A DNA stretch of 64,000 nt from an archaeon. GTDB lineage: Archaea; Nanobdellota; Nanobdellia; Pacearchaeales; GW2011-AR1. Both the position numbers and the translations under genes were made by a program. The DNA is taken from positions 195,300-259,299 of the forward strand of contig JABHSE010000004.1 of NCBI GenBank assembly GCA_018697035.1. The letters are read 5' to 3'. The notes under the pieces are model-generated. The model was not told the origin of the DNA and searched no databases. It was given only the letters and a program-made list of their open reading frames with translations. This document shows, piece after piece, positions 34,192 to 41,987 of this stretch (positions are counted from its first letter, which is position 1; the number at the start of each line of letters is the position of its first letter).

Positions 34192-35423
34192 GCCCGAATC
34201 ATCTTCTCAACTTCAAACATAATATCTTTTTTGCCCAATCCCTTTTTCAACAAATTCTCAACATAAGCCCCAATAGTCTTTTCCATACTAATCACATTCT
34301 GCTGCGTCGGAATACATAAATCCGCAAAAGTCACAACTCCCTTGTCATCCAAATCCAACCTATAATAAAGCGTCCCCCTCGGAGCCTCCATAACACCAAC
34401 ACCAGTAGACTTCTTCGGCACAACATCAACCAAACCCTCCTTCCGAATCGGCACACCCAACATCTCAATAGAAGTGTCAACGATATTCAACATCTCAATA
34501 GCCTGCGCCAAATTATTATCAAACACATTGTCCGAAGGAAAAACCCCCAAATACTTTTCAACATCACCACTAGTCTTAACATTCAAACAATCTCGATTAA
34601 CATTCATCCTAGCCAACGCCCCAGTCAAAAATTCCTCACCAGCAAACTCAAAAGCAGCAGCATTAGAATAAGGCAAAATCACCCGCTTCAAATGCTCGCC
34701 AAAATCCGCCTCCGCAATCTCACTCCCATCCGCACCCTTAATCACTCCTTCCAAAAAACTATAATCATCATTCATCAACCCAACATAATTCGTCTTCCTC
34801 TCAAAACAAAACTTCCCCCTATTCTCAAACAACAAATCAATCAAACCCAAAATCTTCCCACGACAACTCTTCAACATCCGGGCAGCCTCAACAATTTCAT
34901 CCTTACTAGCAAAATTCGTAAATCCACCAACAACTCCAAACGGAGGGTGCACAGCACGACCACCAATAATCTTCGACAAAAAATTCCCAGCCGCCTTGAC
35001 ATCAAGACCATCCTGCAACAACTCATGCCTATCCTCACCGAAATCCAAAACCGAATCAACACCAAACAAATCAGGCAAAACAAAAAACCATAAATGCATC
35101 GCATGATCTCGCAAATGATTCGCATTAATTAATAAATTCCGAAGCCTCATGGTCTGCTCACTAGGAATAACACCAAACCCCTTCTCAATCGCCTCAATCG
35201 AACACAAAACATGCGCACTACTACAAGTCCCACAAATTCGCCCCATCACCGACGACACCTTATCAAACGACATCCCCACAAGCGCGTCCGTAAAAAACCT
35301 CTTATTCTCTGAAATCTTCAACTTACAATTCACAACCTTCCCATCCCGGACCTGAATACTCATATTCGTATGCCCCTCAATCTTAGAGATATCCTTCAAC
35401 TCCAAATCCAAATTATTATGCAT
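34137..35423 (-). CDS. NiFe hydrogenase large subunit (group 3-like)
   Basis: About 428 aa. Both Ni-Fe ligand pairs are present: RICGTCSSAH (N-terminal) and DPCMSCAAH (C-terminal), followed by a cleavable seven-residue tail. Also GGRAVHPPFGVVGG and PRGTLYYRLDLDDKGVV. Resembles cytosolic bidirectional or F420-non-reducing/sulfhydrogenase alpha subunits (MvhA-like). Start ATG 35423 (MHNNLDLELKDISKIEGHTN) overlaps the small subunit by 8 bp. Catalyses hydrogen oxidation or evolution with ferredoxin-type partners. Confidence 0.93.
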   Translation of the reverse strand: MHNNLDLELKDISKIEGHTNMSIQVRDGKVVNCKLKISENKRFFTDALVGMSFDKVSSVMGRICGTCSSAHVLCSIEAIEKGFGVIPSEQTMRLRNLLINANHLRDHAMHLWFFVLPDLFGVDSVLDFGEDRHELLQDGLDVKAAGNFLSKIIGGRAVHPPFGVVGGFTNFASKDEIVEAARMLKSCRGKILGLIDLLFENRGKFCFERKTNYVGLMNDDYSFLEGVIKGADGSEIAEADFGEHLKRVILPYSNAAAFEFAGEEFLTGALARMNVNRDCLNVKTSGDVEKYLGVFPSDNVFDNNLAQAIEMLNIVDTSIEMLGVPIRKEGLVDVVPKKSTGVGVMEAPRGTLYYRLDLDDKGVVTFADLCIPTQQNVISMEKTIGAYVENLLKKGLGKKDIMFEVEKMIRAYDPCMSCAAHFLRIDWS

Positions 35424-35883
35424 CGAAAAAACTCTCCATTTTTTTAACAAAATCATCCTCGCTAACCGGACATCCAGCAACCTCATCATCAACATCAACA
35501 ACTTCTTTTACCGGCACAACCTTAGCATTCTGTCCAAATCCAGCAACCAACTCCATCACCTTTTTCTTCTTAGCCCCCTTAAAATCATTCCTCAAATTAC
35601 TCGGCCAACCATTAATCGCCCCACTCCCAAGCGCAACCAAAATCTTAGCATTAGCTCGAATCTCTTGCAGTCTCAAAACCTCATCATCCGTCGAAATCGC
35701 ACCCTCAACAAACGCAACATCCATCTTCCTAATCTTCTTAACTTTCTTCAACGCCCTAAAATTAACAAACTCAATCCTTTTCTTCCAATCAAACAACCTC
35801 GCATTCAAACTCTCAATCACAGAAATACAACAACCCTCACAACACGTAAACGAAAAAACACCAACCCTCAATTTCCTCTTCAT
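35416..35883 (-). CDS. NiFe hydrogenase small subunit
   Basis: 155 aa. FTCCEGCCISVIES (proximal cluster ligands), FVEGAISTDDEVLRL, ILVALGSGAINGWPSNLRND and VAGCPVSEDDF: the short, cytosolic small-subunit form with one [4Fe-4S] cluster. No diaphorase or iron-sulfur partner subunit follows, so the enzyme is a two-subunit core; its electron partner may be the ferredoxin at 3324-3509. Confidence 0.9.
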   Translation of the reverse strand: MKRKLRVGVFSFTCCEGCCISVIESLNARLFDWKKRIEFVNFRALKKVKKIRKMDVAFVEGAISTDDEVLRLQEIRANAKILVALGSGAINGWPSNLRNDFKGAKKKKVMELVAGFGQNAKVVPVKEVVDVDDEVAGCPVSEDDFVKKMESFFDA

Positions 35884-35903
35884 ACAACCTCATAGCAACA
35901 CAC

Positions 35904-35911
35904 TTTTAAAA
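35904..35911. promoter_or_regulatory. palindromic TATA box for hydrogenase and PAP2
   Basis: TTTTAAAA (centre 35907.5) lies 24.5 nt from both the hydrogenase small-subunit start (35883) and the PAP2 start (35932). Fourth example in the window of this layout. Confidence 0.62.
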
Positions 35912-35931
35912 ACACTTCCCCTCATATCTAA

Positions 35932-36393
35932 ATGCTAACCCAAATATCAGAATTCATAGCTACAACAACAGAACCCCTCATCCTCCTAACCCTAGCCATC
36001 ATAATCTCCATAATTCTCTACAGCAAAAATAACTCAAAGGCAATTCTCCTAGCCTCAACATCCCTAATCACAGCTATCGTAATCAAAATCCTAAAGACAA
36101 CAATCCAAGCACCAAGACCAATATCAAACCTAATCCAAGAAACAGGATACTCATTCCCATCAGGTCACACAACATTCGCCGTAATATTCTTCGGACTCCT
36201 AGTCTACATCTTCACAAAAACCAAAAACCAAAAAATCATAGCATCTGTCATCGCAACCCTAACAGTAACAACAATCGCCCTTTCCCGTCTAATTCTAAAA
36301 GTTCACTATCCAATAGACATAATCGGAGGCTTAATAATTGGAACCTCAATCCTAATAATCTCAATTCTAGCCCACAAAAAACTAACATCTTAA
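35932..36393 (+). CDS. PAP2-family membrane phosphatase
   Basis: 153 aa, about five membrane helices. Catalytic motifs KTTIQAPRP, YSFPSGHTTF and SRLILKVHYPIDI are complete. Acts on lipid or isoprenoid phosphates, for instance undecaprenyl- or dolichyl-type phosphates. Confidence 0.9.
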   Translation: MLTQISEFIATTTEPLILLTLAIIISIILYSKNNSKAILLASTSLITAIVIKILKTTIQAPRPISNLIQETGYSFPSGHTTFAVIFFGLLVYIFTKTKNQKIIASVIATLTVTTIALSRLILKVHYPIDIIGGLIIGTSILIISILAHKKLTS

Positions 36394-36398
36394 ACCCA

Positions 36399-36516
36399 GC
36401 TTCAAAACCGCCAAGCCCCGCGAAGCATTGAACCACCCACATTCAAAGAATGTGAACCACCCATCGGAAAAGCCGATGAACCACCCTCAATCTTAAACAT
36501 TAACGTTTAAGATTGA
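36399..36516. repeat. array of hairpins linked by AACCACC
   Basis: AACCGCC (36406-36412) lies inside a GCTTC/GAAGC loop (36399-36426); then CACATTC-AAA-GAATGTG (36438-36454), CATCGG-AAAAG-CCGATG (36462-36478) and TCAATCTTAAAC-ATTAAC-GTTTAAGATTGA (36487-36516). AACCACC linkers at 36431, 36455 and 36479: exactly 24 bp apart. The last hairpin contains the stop codon of the mscS gene (36500-36502). Confidence 0.82.
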
Positions 36517-37534
36517 CGTCCATCTGCGGAAACGGAATCTCAATCCCAGCCTTATTCAAAGCATTATAAATCCGAGTATTAGCATCATCCGTAGCATCAG
36601 CAACATCATCAAAAGAGGTAATATAAAAATACGCCTTAAAATTCAAACTCGAATCCGCCATCTCCATAAACCTAACAACGATATCCTTCTCCTCAAACAA
36701 TCCCTTAACCTTCTTAATCTCCCCCAACGCCAACTTCTTCACCTTCTTAACGTCACTACCATACGCAACACCAAACGGAACAACAACTCTAGTTTCAGGT
36801 CCAGGCAAAGCAACATTCTTAATATTCGATTCACTCAACTTCCCATTCGGAACAATCACTAGCTTATTATTAAAAGTCCTAATCTTAGTACTCCTCAAAT
36901 TAATCTTCGAAATATACCCAGCAGTCCCATCATCCAAATTAACCAAATCACCGACGCTAATAGACCTATCCAATATCATCGAAATCCCACCAAATACATT
37001 CGCAAGAGTAGACTGCAAAGCAAAAGCAATAGCAATACCAGCAACTCCAAGACCAGCCAAAAGCGGTCCAATCGCAATACCCCAGCTAGCTAAAATAACC
37101 AAAAACGCAACAACAATCATAATAACAGCCAACATACTATGGAAAAACTGCAACAAACTCTCATTAACTCGTCCCTTAACCTTCGTCCCAAAATCCTTAT
37201 ACCCAATCGTCACCAAAGCATCCACAATATAATAAACCAAAACAGCCACGAACACAATCATAAAAGTCAAAATAATCCCCTCAATCGTCCCATTCAAACT
37301 CTCCTCGATATTCAACTCCCCAATCGCAAACCTAACACCAGCCAAAAGCGCAAGCAAAGTCAAGGGCATAGAAGACTTCCTCAATATAACATCATCCAAA
37401 TTAGTTTTAGTCTTCCGCGTAAAAACAGGAACAACTCTAGCCAAAAAAAACATCAAAATCCTTATAGCCAAGAACACAATTAAAAAAACAGCCCCAGCCC
37501 TCAAATACGCATTACCAATATATTCTTCTAACAT
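36500..37534 (-). CDS. mscS: MscS-family mechanosensitive channel
   Basis: 344 aa. Membrane helices at about 10-35, 50-75, 85-110 and the pore helix region (GIAIGPLLAGLGVAGIAIAF, followed by ANVFGGISMILDRSISVGD), then the cytosolic beta domain (IRTFNNKLVIVPNGKLSES). The last residues NLKR and stop are encoded by the final hairpin of the repeat array. Releases osmolytes under swelling. Confidence 0.92.
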   Translation of the reverse strand: MLEEYIGNAYLRAGAVFLIVFLAIRILMFFLARVVPVFTRKTKTNLDDVILRKSSMPLTLLALLAGVRFAIGELNIEESLNGTIEGIILTFMIVFVAVLVYYIVDALVTIGYKDFGTKVKGRVNESLLQFFHSMLAVIMIVVAFLVILASWGIAIGPLLAGLGVAGIAIAFALQSTLANVFGGISMILDRSISVGDLVNLDDGTAGYISKINLRSTKIRTFNNKLVIVPNGKLSESNIKNVALPGPETRVVVPFGVAYGSDVKKVKKLALGEIKKVKGLFEEKDIVVRFMEMADSSLNFKAYFYITSFDDVADATDDANTRIYNALNKAGIEIPFPQMDVNLKR

Positions 37535-37535
37535 T

Positions 37536-38051
37536 TTATTTCTCCAACTTCTTATATCCCAACCAAATCAAAACCACCAAAGCAAACCCAAGCATCAAAG
37601 TCCGCCAAACGTCACTCAACTCACCCCAATACCTCATACTCCCATAAACAATCAACATAACAGCTCCACCCATCAAACCACTAGAAACAGCCTCAATCCC
37701 CAAGAAAAAGGCAACAACAAACAAAATAATACCAATTCCCAAATTCGCAAAAAACACATTCCTCTCATACGGTTTCCTTGCCTCTTCATAATATTTTTGA
37801 CACTGAGAATACTGATCACACCAACCAGGAATATCCATATTCAAACTATCCCTCTCAACACCAATCCACTCACCACCCTTACTGACACACTCAGCCTCAT
37901 TACTAACAGCTTTAACGGGTTCTCGCTCCCCACAAAAATCTTCGAACGTTGGTGCCGGATAAAAAGCCTGAACCGCATAAGCAAAAAAGAAAACCGAAAC
38001 GAAAGCCACAGCTACACTAAAAATCACAGCCTTAGATTTACTCACCTTCAT
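37536..38051 (-). CDS. membrane protein with exterior Cys loop
   Basis: 171 aa. N-terminal signal anchor (AVIFSVAVAFVSVFFFAYAV), exterior segment with four or five cysteines (EDFCGEREP, AECVSKGG, GWCDQYSQCQKYYEE), and three more helices. Directly upstream of mscS (1 bp), so the same transcript; no family recognised. Confidence 0.6.
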   Translation of the reverse strand: MKVSKSKAVIFSVAVAFVSVFFFAYAVQAFYPAPTFEDFCGEREPVKAVSNEAECVSKGGEWIGVERDSLNMDIPGWCDQYSQCQKYYEEARKPYERNVFFANLGIGIILFVVAFFLGIEAVSSGLMGGAVMLIVYGSMRYWGELSDVWRTLMLGFALVVLIWLGYKKLEK

Positions 38052-38075
38052 AATAAACTAAGGAACAATTCCTTT

Positions 38076-38585
38076 TTATTTCTTTTGGGTCTTCTTCTCG
38101 GCCAAAACAGCATCATGCAAAACACTATCCGACAAAACAACTCGGCTCAGTGTCTTCATCCCAGAAACAAAATTCGGAGCATTAACCCTAGCAATCTCAT
38201 AATTCAAACCCTCAGATTCATACCCGCCAACACCAAGAGAAACATCAGCAGTATACCTAAATGGATTAGACTTATCATAACTCCTTTCCGCTACTACCCT
38301 AAAAGTTCTCATATCACTCATACCATCAATCCTTTTATTTAAAACATTATCCAAACTACTAAAATGAAGAGGCATGATAAAAGAATCCCAAGAACTAAGC
38401 TTAGAACTAAGTTCAGCCAAAGCACTCCCCACAGAATCAGAAATAGCATTATTTGATAATTTCCAACAACCATTCTCCATAAACCATGCAGCTGCCTCGT
38501 ACCCAGAATTACACATTCCATTAATATCAAGGATGTGTCTTTCACTAGGATCCCCATTATTCAAAAAAATATCAATTCCTACCAT
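38076..38585 (-). CDS. hypothetical protein, possibly ATP-grasp remnant
   Basis: 169 aa. The beginning (MVGIDIFLNNGDPSERHILD then INGMCNSGYEAAAWF) resembles the C-terminal metal-binding strand of ATP-grasp enzymes (vDv ... iLDIN), but the nucleotide-binding part is missing, so it may be a fragment. The rest is unrecognised. Confidence 0.4.
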   Translation of the reverse strand: MVGIDIFLNNGDPSERHILDINGMCNSGYEAAAWFMENGCWKLSNNAISDSVGSALAELSSKLSSWDSFIMPLHFSSLDNVLNKRIDGMSDMRTFRVVAERSYDKSNPFRYTADVSLGVGGYESEGLNYEIARVNAPNFVSGMKTLSRVVLSDSVLHDAVLAEKKTQKK

Positions 38586-38630
38586 ACATCTTAAGTATTC
38601 GGAGTCTATATAAGTTTTACTATTATAGAA

Positions 38631-39851
38631 TTACACTATTTTATTCCGAATCACATAAACCTCAGTCCCACTCCCAATTCTTCCTGCCACCTGCGACCTG
38701 CCACCTGCGACCTCATGGTCAAAGACCACCCCAACATCATCCCCCTTCCGAGCAACCTCAACAGATTTCCCACCCAACTCAATACTCAAAACCTCAGCCC
38801 GCTTAATCCCAATCTCATCACTAATCAAATAAACCTCATCCCCAACCTTCAATTTCCCCGTATTAATCAAAACAGAACAAGCCCCAGCCTTCCGCCAATA
38901 TTTATACACCTTACCCACAAACTCCTTCCTCTCGCTCTGCTCCCCATTCTCACTAAAAGAAAAATCATCTGCAGTCGGCGTGCCCAAATAAAACCCAGAA
39001 CTAAACCCCCGATGGTATACTTGTCTCAAGTTATGTATACCCTCAACAATCTCACCCCTCGTCAACTTCTCATCAACCGCCTTCCGATATTCCGCAACAA
39101 CTCCAGCGACATACTCAGGTCCCCGATTCCTCCCCTCAATCTTAAAACTAACAACCCCAGCGCTCTTCATCTTATCAACAAACGACAAAGCACACAAATC
39201 CTTCGCCGACATAACCCTCGAATTCTCCAACTTCAATTCATTCCCATTATCATCCCTAACATTCCAAGCTCGACGACAAAGCTGCGCACACTTCCCACGA
39301 TTAGCCGACAACCCATGAACATGTTCCGACATAAAACACCTTCCACTAACAGCAACACACATAGCCCCATGAACAAAACACTCTACATCAATCACTTTAG
39401 AAATTTTAGCAATCTGTTTCAACGACAACTCCCTCGCCAAAACAATTCTTTCCGCCCCAAGCTTCTTATAAAACTTAGCAGCTTCAACATTCGAAACCGA
39501 CGCCTGAGTAGAAACATGAAACGGAATCTTATACTTATTACAAAACCCAATCACAGCCAAATCCCAACAAATCACCGCATCAACTCGTCCCCGAACCTTC
39601 TTAACAATCTCCTCAACCCGCTTCAACTCACCATCATAAACCACAACATTCAAAGTCAAATACATCTTAACATTTCGTTCACTAGAATCACAAACCTTCC
39701 GAATCTTATCCAAATCCCTCAAAGAAAAATTCCGAGCCGAATCTCTCATATTAAAACCACGAACCCCAAAATAAACCGCATCAGCTCCCGCTTCAACAGC
39801 AGCCCTAAGATTACGAAAATCCCCGATAGGTGCGAGCAATTCATACTTCAT
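38631..39851 (-). CDS. U32-family peptidase-like protein
   Basis: 406 aa. TIM-barrel start ELLAPIGDFRNLRAAVEAGA and AVYFGVRGFNMRDSARNFSL, ECFVHGAMCVAVSGRC, and NRGKCAQLCRRAW, the signature cysteines that hold the Fe-S cluster in the related RlhA/UbiU/TrhP proteins. Probably RNA or quinone hydroxylation chemistry rather than proteolysis. The C-terminal 15-20 residues (HEVAGGRSQVAGRIGSG) are coded by tandem heptamers and look like a later addition. Confidence 0.88.
   Translation of the reverse strand: MKYELLAPIGDFRNLRAAVEAGADAVYFGVRGFNMRDSARNFSLRDLDKIRKVCDSSERNVKMYLTLNVVVYDGELKRVEEIVKKVRGRVDAVICWDLAVIGFCNKYKIPFHVSTQASVSNVEAAKFYKKLGAERIVLARELSLKQIAKISKVIDVECFVHGAMCVAVSGRCFMSEHVHGLSANRGKCAQLCRRAWNVRDDNGNELKLENSRVMSAKDLCALSFVDKMKSAGVVSFKIEGRNRGPEYVAGVVAEYRKAVDEKLTRGEIVEGIHNLRQVYHRGFSSGFYLGTPTADDFSFSENGEQSERKEFVGKVYKYWRKAGACSVLINTGKLKVGDEVYLISDEIGIKRAEVLSIELGGKSVEVARKGDDVGVVFDHEVAGGRSQVAGRIGSGTEVYVIRNKIV
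38683..38728. repeat. tandem heptamers and hairpin inside a gene
   Basis: Alternating CCTGCCA and CCTGCGA units, four in all (38683-38710), then TGGTC-AAA-GACCA (38716-38728). In the 3' coding part of the U32 gene. Same architecture (about 7-nt unit, then a hairpin with a short A loop) as 9966-10018 and 31532-31561, with a different heptamer. Confidence 0.6.
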
Positions 39852-39966
39852 AGAAACAAAAGAAAAAAGAAAGTTTTAAACCTAATCATCCCAAAAGAAC
39901 ACTATCGTCGTAATTACAAAGTTACAAAACAAGAAAACTTTATAAACACCAAAATCATAAACCAAC

Positions 39967-40554
39967 ATGGAAAACAGCCCAAGACAAATAGAAAAAAATG
40001 TATCAGCATCTTTTGGATACGTAAAAAAGGACATGTTAATGCTAAACGATGCATTCTCAGACATTCACGATAAAGTCCAACACTTATCTCTAAACCACGC
40101 AATGCTTCTAGAACAAATAACAAAACTTCGAACAGAAATATCCAAGGTCTCAGGAAAGAAAGTTACTAAAACAAAAACAGTTACAATAAAAAAATCAACA
40201 AAGAAAAAAGACGACCTAGCAAAAATTGAAGGAATCGGACCAGCTATAAAAAAACTTCTCTGGAAAAATAAGATTAGAACATACAAAGATCTAGCAAACA
40301 CTCCTGTTCAAAATCTTCGAGAGATTCTAGAAAAATCAGGATCAATGTTTAAGATGCATAATCCATCAACATGGGCAAGACAATCCAAACTAGCTTTCGA
40401 GAAAAGATGGGATGAATTAGAAAAGTTACAAGAGAAATTAGATGGCGGAGTAGTAAAGAAAATTGAAACCAAAAATGTCAAAAAAGTAGCTACTAAAAAT
40501 TCAGAAGACAAAGGAATCAAAAAAGTTGTAAAAGAAACTATAACATATGAGTAA
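39967..40554 (+). CDS. helix-hairpin-helix protein
   Basis: 195 aa. N-terminal coiled segment (about residues 1-60), a lysine-rich linker, an HhH-type domain (DDLAKIEGIGPAIKKLLWKN and IRTYKDLANTPVQNLREILE, about 82-118) and a basic tail. Probably DNA- or RNA-binding; resembles HhH modules attached to ribosomal or structural proteins. TATA box 24.5 nt before the ATG. Confidence 0.78.
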   Translation: MENSPRQIEKNVSASFGYVKKDMLMLNDAFSDIHDKVQHLSLNHAMLLEQITKLRTEISKVSGKKVTKTKTVTIKKSTKKKDDLAKIEGIGPAIKKLLWKNKIRTYKDLANTPVQNLREILEKSGSMFKMHNPSTWARQSKLAFEKRWDELEKLQEKLDGGVVKKIETKNVKKVATKNSEDKGIKKVVKETITYE

Positions 40555-40555
40555 A

Positions 40556-40664
40556 CATAATCTTTACATCACCAGATAAACTACAGAATAAAAACTCATT
40601 TTTAATTATTCAATCATAATCTTCACATCACTAGATGTACCTACAGGGTAAAAACCGTTTTTAA
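40556..40664 (+). repeat. imperfect direct repeat before tRNA-Asp
   Basis: Two related units of about 45-50 bp (40556-40602 and 40615-40664): both read ATAATCTT.ACATCA.(C/T)AGAT, then CTACAG and TAAAAAC. Not part of a gene; purpose unknown. Confidence 0.5.
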
Positions 40665-40709
40665 AAACCAACCAAATCTTTAAAAACCAATTCTCCAATA
40701 TTCATTCAT

Positions 40710-40781
40710 GCCTCAATAGTATACTGGTTAGTACACGGCCCTGTCGCGGCCGAGATCCGGGTTCAATCCCCGGTTGGGGCG
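40710..40781 (+). tRNA. tRNA-Asp (GTC), host end of the integrated element
   Basis: Acceptor GCCTCAA/TTGGGGC, D-loop TACTGGTTAGTA, anticodon GTC in CCCTGTCGCGG, T-arm CCGGG-TTCAATC-CCCGG. Its 3' end (40770-40782) is the attachment core, and its sequence is kept intact by the integration. Confidence 0.96.
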
Positions 40782-40782
40782 T
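40770..40782 (+). other. attL core
   Basis: CCGGTTGGGGCGT covers the T-stem end, acceptor 3' strand and discriminator of tRNA-Asp. The promoter of the integrase (TTTTTAAA, 40801-40808) begins 19 bp further in. Confidence 0.9.
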
Positions 40783-40829
40783 AGTTAGGGCGTAGGTGGT
40801 TTTTTAAAGGCATTAGACGTGAGTATATT

Positions 40830-41987
40830 ATGAAACTAGACGTCCATGGGCACGAACAAAGATATAAACGTTGGAAAGAATATGTTCTGAAAGACGGTGA
40901 AGACCGATTATCTAAAAAAAATTCTGACACTTTATTAGCATTCATTTTTGATATGGAAGTTGGGGCCAACGTTTCTAGAAAAGCAAAGAAGGGTGGAAGA
41001 AGTTTTCCAAGGCTGAATAATATAAGACAAAGAATGATTCAAATGATGAGAGTGTTCGAAAAGAATGGATTAAATGATCTAACGAAATTAACGGAGAAAC
41101 AAGCGATGGATTATTTTAATGCACTGAGAACTGGCGAGATTAAAACAGCAAGGGGAGAGGTATACAAATCCGTTCAGGATTATGCAAAAGTTTTCAAATC
41201 CTTTTGGCATTGGTGGATGAAGTCACAAAGAAAAAAGGGAACAGCTATAATAGATATTACTGAGGATATAGATACCTCAAAAGACATGAAGCCTTCATTT
41301 GTTTATATGACTAAGAATCAACTCTACAATCAATATCTACCTTATTTTGAAGAAGATGAGCAGGTAATACTATCATTCGTTTTTGATAGTTTGATAAGAA
41401 GTCCAACCGAACTTCTAAGCCTGGAAGTCGGAGATTTGTTTGAGAAAGAGGGAGACCTTTGGGTTAATGTCCCAGATGAAATATCTAAGGTCAAAGGAAG
41501 GTTATTTAATTTGATGTATTGCGGAGAAGACGTAAAAAAATATATCGAAAGAAAAGGACTCAAGCCAAAAGATAAATTATTTGATTTTTCTCCAGAATAC
41601 TTCAATAGAAAAATGAAGAAAGTTGCCAAACAAATTTGGGGAGATTCAGTTTCTCATCCAAAAGCAGGAGGAAAATTCTCAGAAATTACATTATATTCCT
41701 TAAGACACTCTGGGAGCATTCATCTTAGAATGTTAGCGCAGGAACACCCTGAGGCCCTTAGTCTGGACACTCTGCGAGAGAGGGGCGGATGGAAGGACTT
41801 TAAGATGGTAAATTATTATACCGAGTTTATCGGACTAAGTGGAAAAATAGAGAAAGGGAAACTCTTGTTAAAAGAGGACAAAACAAGATTAGAAAAAGAG
41901 GTTGAAGAGTTAAAGGAAATGTTTGCAAGATTTCAAAGAGGTGAAGTTGTTTATGATACAGAAAAAGAGGAATACATTAAAAATTAA
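40830..41987 (+). CDS. int: tyrosine recombinase (integrase)
   Basis: 385 aa. N-terminal SAM-like DNA-binding domain; catalytic domain with SLIRSPTELLSLEVGDL (Arg I), SLRHSGSIHLRML (His-x-x-Arg region), RERGGWKDFKMVNYYTEF (His/Trp and the nucleophile Tyr), and a C-terminal coiled tail. TTTTTAAA centred 25.5 nt before the ATG. The gene stays intact in the integrated form, unlike SSV-type integrases. Confidence 0.94.
   Translation: MKLDVHGHEQRYKRWKEYVLKDGEDRLSKKNSDTLLAFIFDMEVGANVSRKAKKGGRSFPRLNNIRQRMIQMMRVFEKNGLNDLTKLTEKQAMDYFNALRTGEIKTARGEVYKSVQDYAKVFKSFWHWWMKSQRKKGTAIIDITEDIDTSKDMKPSFVYMTKNQLYNQYLPYFEEDEQVILSFVFDSLIRSPTELLSLEVGDLFEKEGDLWVNVPDEISKVKGRLFNLMYCGEDVKKYIERKGLKPKDKLFDFSPEYFNRKMKKVAKQIWGDSVSHPKAGGKFSEITLYSLRHSGSIHLRMLAQEHPEALSLDTLRERGGWKDFKMVNYYTEFIGLSGKIEKGKLLLKEDKTRLEKEVEELKEMFARFQRGEVVYDTEKEEYIKN

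Noticed and set aside
31892-36516. CRISPR array
   Set aside because: The constant part is only 7 bp, the variable parts are palindromic, and there are three or four units; no Cas gene except the isolated DUF2779 protein.
38683-38710. Sequencing error in the U32 gene
   Set aside because: Four heptamers (28 nt) plus flanking sequence stay in frame, and similar elements exist at two other loci.
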